Below, in pieces: positions 11,892 through 12,481 of a DNA stretch of 12,481 nt. Made by a program: the position numbers and the translations under genes. This stretch comes from Lientehia sp934351765 (GTDB lineage Bacteria > Bacillota > Clostridia > Lachnospirales > Lachnospiraceae): positions 1 to 12,481 of the forward strand of contig NZ_JBQKGG010000027.1 in assembly GCF_052118925.1 (NCBI RefSeq). The letters are read 5' to 3'. The first letter of the stretch is position 1, and every line of letters begins with the position of its first letter. The notes under the pieces were generated by a model, which was not told the origin of the DNA, ran no database searches, and worked only from the letters and a program-made list of their open reading frames with translations.

Positions 11892-11962
11892 ATGAAATGG
11901 CTCGTGACGAGGCTCGCCACGGCAAAGCCTTCGAAGGCCTGTTAAAGAGATACTTTGGCTAA
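11892..11962 (+). pseudogene. Detached rubrerythrin 3' fragment / right attachment site
   Basis: This 71-bp stretch encodes the end of rubrerythrin (YEMARDEARHGKAFEGLLKR, then YFG and stop) with no start. Its last 45 bases (11918-11962) are identical to 7310-7354. The upstream 26 bp align with the intact gene but differ at gca/gct, aga/cgt and aga/cgc, all synonymous. That fits an attachment site carried by the element and originally taken from another bacterium's rubrerythrin. It is not expressed as a protein. Confidence 0.87.
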
Positions 11963-11976
11963 GCTACAAGCCATGC

Positions 11977-12036
11977 AAAATGGTAAAATAAACGTTCGGC
12001 AAGTTTACTTGGCCGGGCGTTTATTTTTGCCATTTT
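11977..12036 (+). terminator. Native rubrerythrin terminator, displaced by the element
   Basis: A long hairpin: AAAATGG (11977-11983) with CCATTTT (12030-12036), AAAATAAACG (11985-11994) with CGTTTATTTT (12018-12027), and CGGCAAG with CTTGGCCG near the tip. The T-rich right arm supplies the U-tract. It lies 14 nt after the rubrerythrin-like stop codon, where the original gene's terminator would be. Confidence 0.82.
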
Positions 12037-12047
12037 ATACGGCGCTA

Positions 12048-12306
12048 GCCGTCCAGCGAGATGGAGCAAAGCGGAATCGAGCGGGCATGGCGAGTAGATC
12101 AGGCGTAGAGGGGGCGCCAGCCGTCCAGCGAGATGGAGCAAGGCGGAATCGAGCGGGCATGGCGAGTAGATCAGGCATAGAGGGGGCGCCAGCCGTCCAG
12201 CGAGATGGAGCAAAGCGGAATCGAGCGGGCATGGCGAGTAGATCAGGCGTAGAGGGGGTGCCAGCCGTCCAGCGAGATGGAGCAAAGCGGAATCGAGCGG
12301 GCATGG
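12048..12306. repeat. 72-bp tandem repeat array (3.6 copies)
   Basis: Units start at 12048, 12120, 12192 and 12264 with exact 72-bp period; the last is truncated after 43 bp. Each begins GCCGTCCAGCGAGATGGAGC and ends in a G-rich tract. Copies differ by only a few substitutions (an A/G at AAAGCGG or AAGGCGG, GCGTAG or GCATAG, GGGGCG or GGGGTG). The period is a multiple of three, so frames stay open on both strands, but no ribosome site or plausible protein supports coding. Function unknown. Confidence 0.9.
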
Positions 12307-12336
12307 AAATTAAGGCAATCAGGGCTCACAGATTTG

Positions 12337-12365
12337 TTTACATAACATGCGTCGTCTGTTATAAT
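12337..12365 (+). promoter_or_regulatory. Strong extended -10 promoter after the repeat array
   Basis: TTTACA (12337-12342), a 17-bp spacer, TGT (12357-12359) and TATAAT (12360-12365). AAAGGAG (12371-12377) lies close to the predicted transcription start, followed by CTTCCT that could fold back on AGGAG. It likely drives a gene that continues beyond the window. Confidence 0.8.
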
Positions 12366-12401
12366 ACGAGAAAGGAGCTTCCTGTATAATAAAAAACGTG
12401 G

Positions 12402-12481
12402 ATGTTGAAAATTGAAAATACCTCAGAGTACAATGAGACTACTGACTGGCAGGTTAGTAAAATCTTATTGAACAGAGAGGT
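12402..12481 (+). CDS. Possible start of an unidentified gene (cut by the window end)
   Basis: An open frame from ATG12402 encodes MLKIENTSEYNETTDWQVSK and continues to the last base. It follows a strong promoter. No ribosome site lies at normal distance; the AAAGGAG at 12371-12377 is 24 nt upstream. Only 26 codons are visible, so the product cannot be named, and the frame could be fortuitous. Confidence 0.4.
   Translation, partial: MLKIENTSEYNETTDWQVSKILLNRE

Larger units (their letters stand above)
7310..11962. mobile_element. Compact integrative element (about 4.6 kb) inserted in the 3' end of rubrerythrin
   Basis: The element is bounded by perfect 45-bp direct repeats, one completing rbr and one detached. 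A tyrosine integrase gene sits next to the right end and points inward. GTGTCC arm-type motifs cluster inside both ends. Cargo is a serine resolvase, a three-gene minus-strand operon ending in a lipoprotein, and a plus-strand pair with a winged-helix-like protein. I see no relaxase, type IV secretion gene, large replication protein or phage structural gene. It therefore resembles a minimal integrative or mobilisable element, or a satellite, more than an ICE or prophage. Removing one repeat unit plus the interior (4608 bp) would restore an rbr gene followed directly by its native terminator at 11977. Confidence 0.88.

Noticed and set aside
7310..11962. The element as a prophage or complete conjugative element
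   Set aside because: No capsid, terminase, lysis, relaxase or type IV secretion genes are present in 4.6 kb.
12048..12306. Possible CRISPR array
   Set aside because: Units are 72 bp with no unique spacers between short repeats, and no cas gene is present; it is a plain tandem repeat.
11955..12389. Plus-strand 144-aa open frame with 24-aa repeats, and matching minus-strand frames
   Set aside because: The frame starts inside the rubrerythrin fragment, runs through its terminator and is open only because the 72-bp repeat is a multiple of three. No ribosome site and no protein-like composition.

Overview
The window looks like a chromosomal segment of an anaerobic, low-to-moderate GC Gram-positive bacterium, most likely a gut Lachnospiraceae/Clostridia. 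The signs are AAGGAGG-type ribosome binding sites, consensus TTGACA/TATAAT promoters, a Fur-family regulator with PerR-type metal residues next to a reverse-order rubrerythrin, a YibE/F membrane protein, and an AxxTGD C-terminal surface anchor. The taxonomic call is inference from gene content.

Layout. Positions 1-433 hold the end of an rRNA operon: the 3' tip of 23S rRNA, then tRNA-Asn, tRNA-Glu and tRNA-Cys, closed by a perfect intrinsic terminator; no 5S gene lies between 23S and the tRNAs. Positions 532-4183 hold a structured leader, then a two-gene translationally coupled unit: a YibE/F family multipass membrane protein and a large secreted, C-terminally anchored metallophosphoesterase, followed by a long hairpin. 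Positions 4324-6164 hold a cytoplasmic beta-lactamase-fold serine hydrolase with its own promoter region. Positions 6239-7354 hold an oxidative-stress pair, a PerR-like repressor and a rubrerythrin. Each has a near-consensus promoter overlapped by an AGTAATCATTA-core operator; the rubrerythrin copy is a perfect 23-bp palindrome.

The main discovery is a compact integrated element of about 4.6 kb (7310-11962) inserted exactly at the 3' end of the rubrerythrin gene. A perfect 45-bp direct repeat (7310-7354 and 11918-11962) flanks it. The left copy keeps rubrerythrin intact. The right copy is a detached gene tail whose extra 26 bp upstream differ from the left copy mainly at synonymous sites. The native rubrerythrin terminator now lies outside the element at 11977-12036, and the element supplies a replacement terminator at 7381-7417. 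Just inside both ends are clustered GTGTCC motifs that look like integrase arm-binding sites.

The element encodes a tyrosine integrase (403 aa, minus), a serine resolvase (202 aa, minus), a minus-strand operon of a 70-aa protein, a 61-aa helix-turn-helix protein and a lipoprotein, and a plus-strand pair of an 80-aa protein and a 191-aa winged-helix-like protein. Between the divergent operons lies a roughly 400-bp AT-rich region with direct and inverted repeats. It includes a (TA)12 tract placed inside the promoter of the lipoprotein operon, a plausible phase-variation switch. No relaxase, large helicase or capsid gene is present. I infer a small integrative element with a possible replicating circular stage, dependent on other elements for transfer.

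Beyond the element come the native terminator, a 72-bp tandem repeat array (3.6 copies), a strong extended -10 promoter, and the possible start of another gene running off the window.
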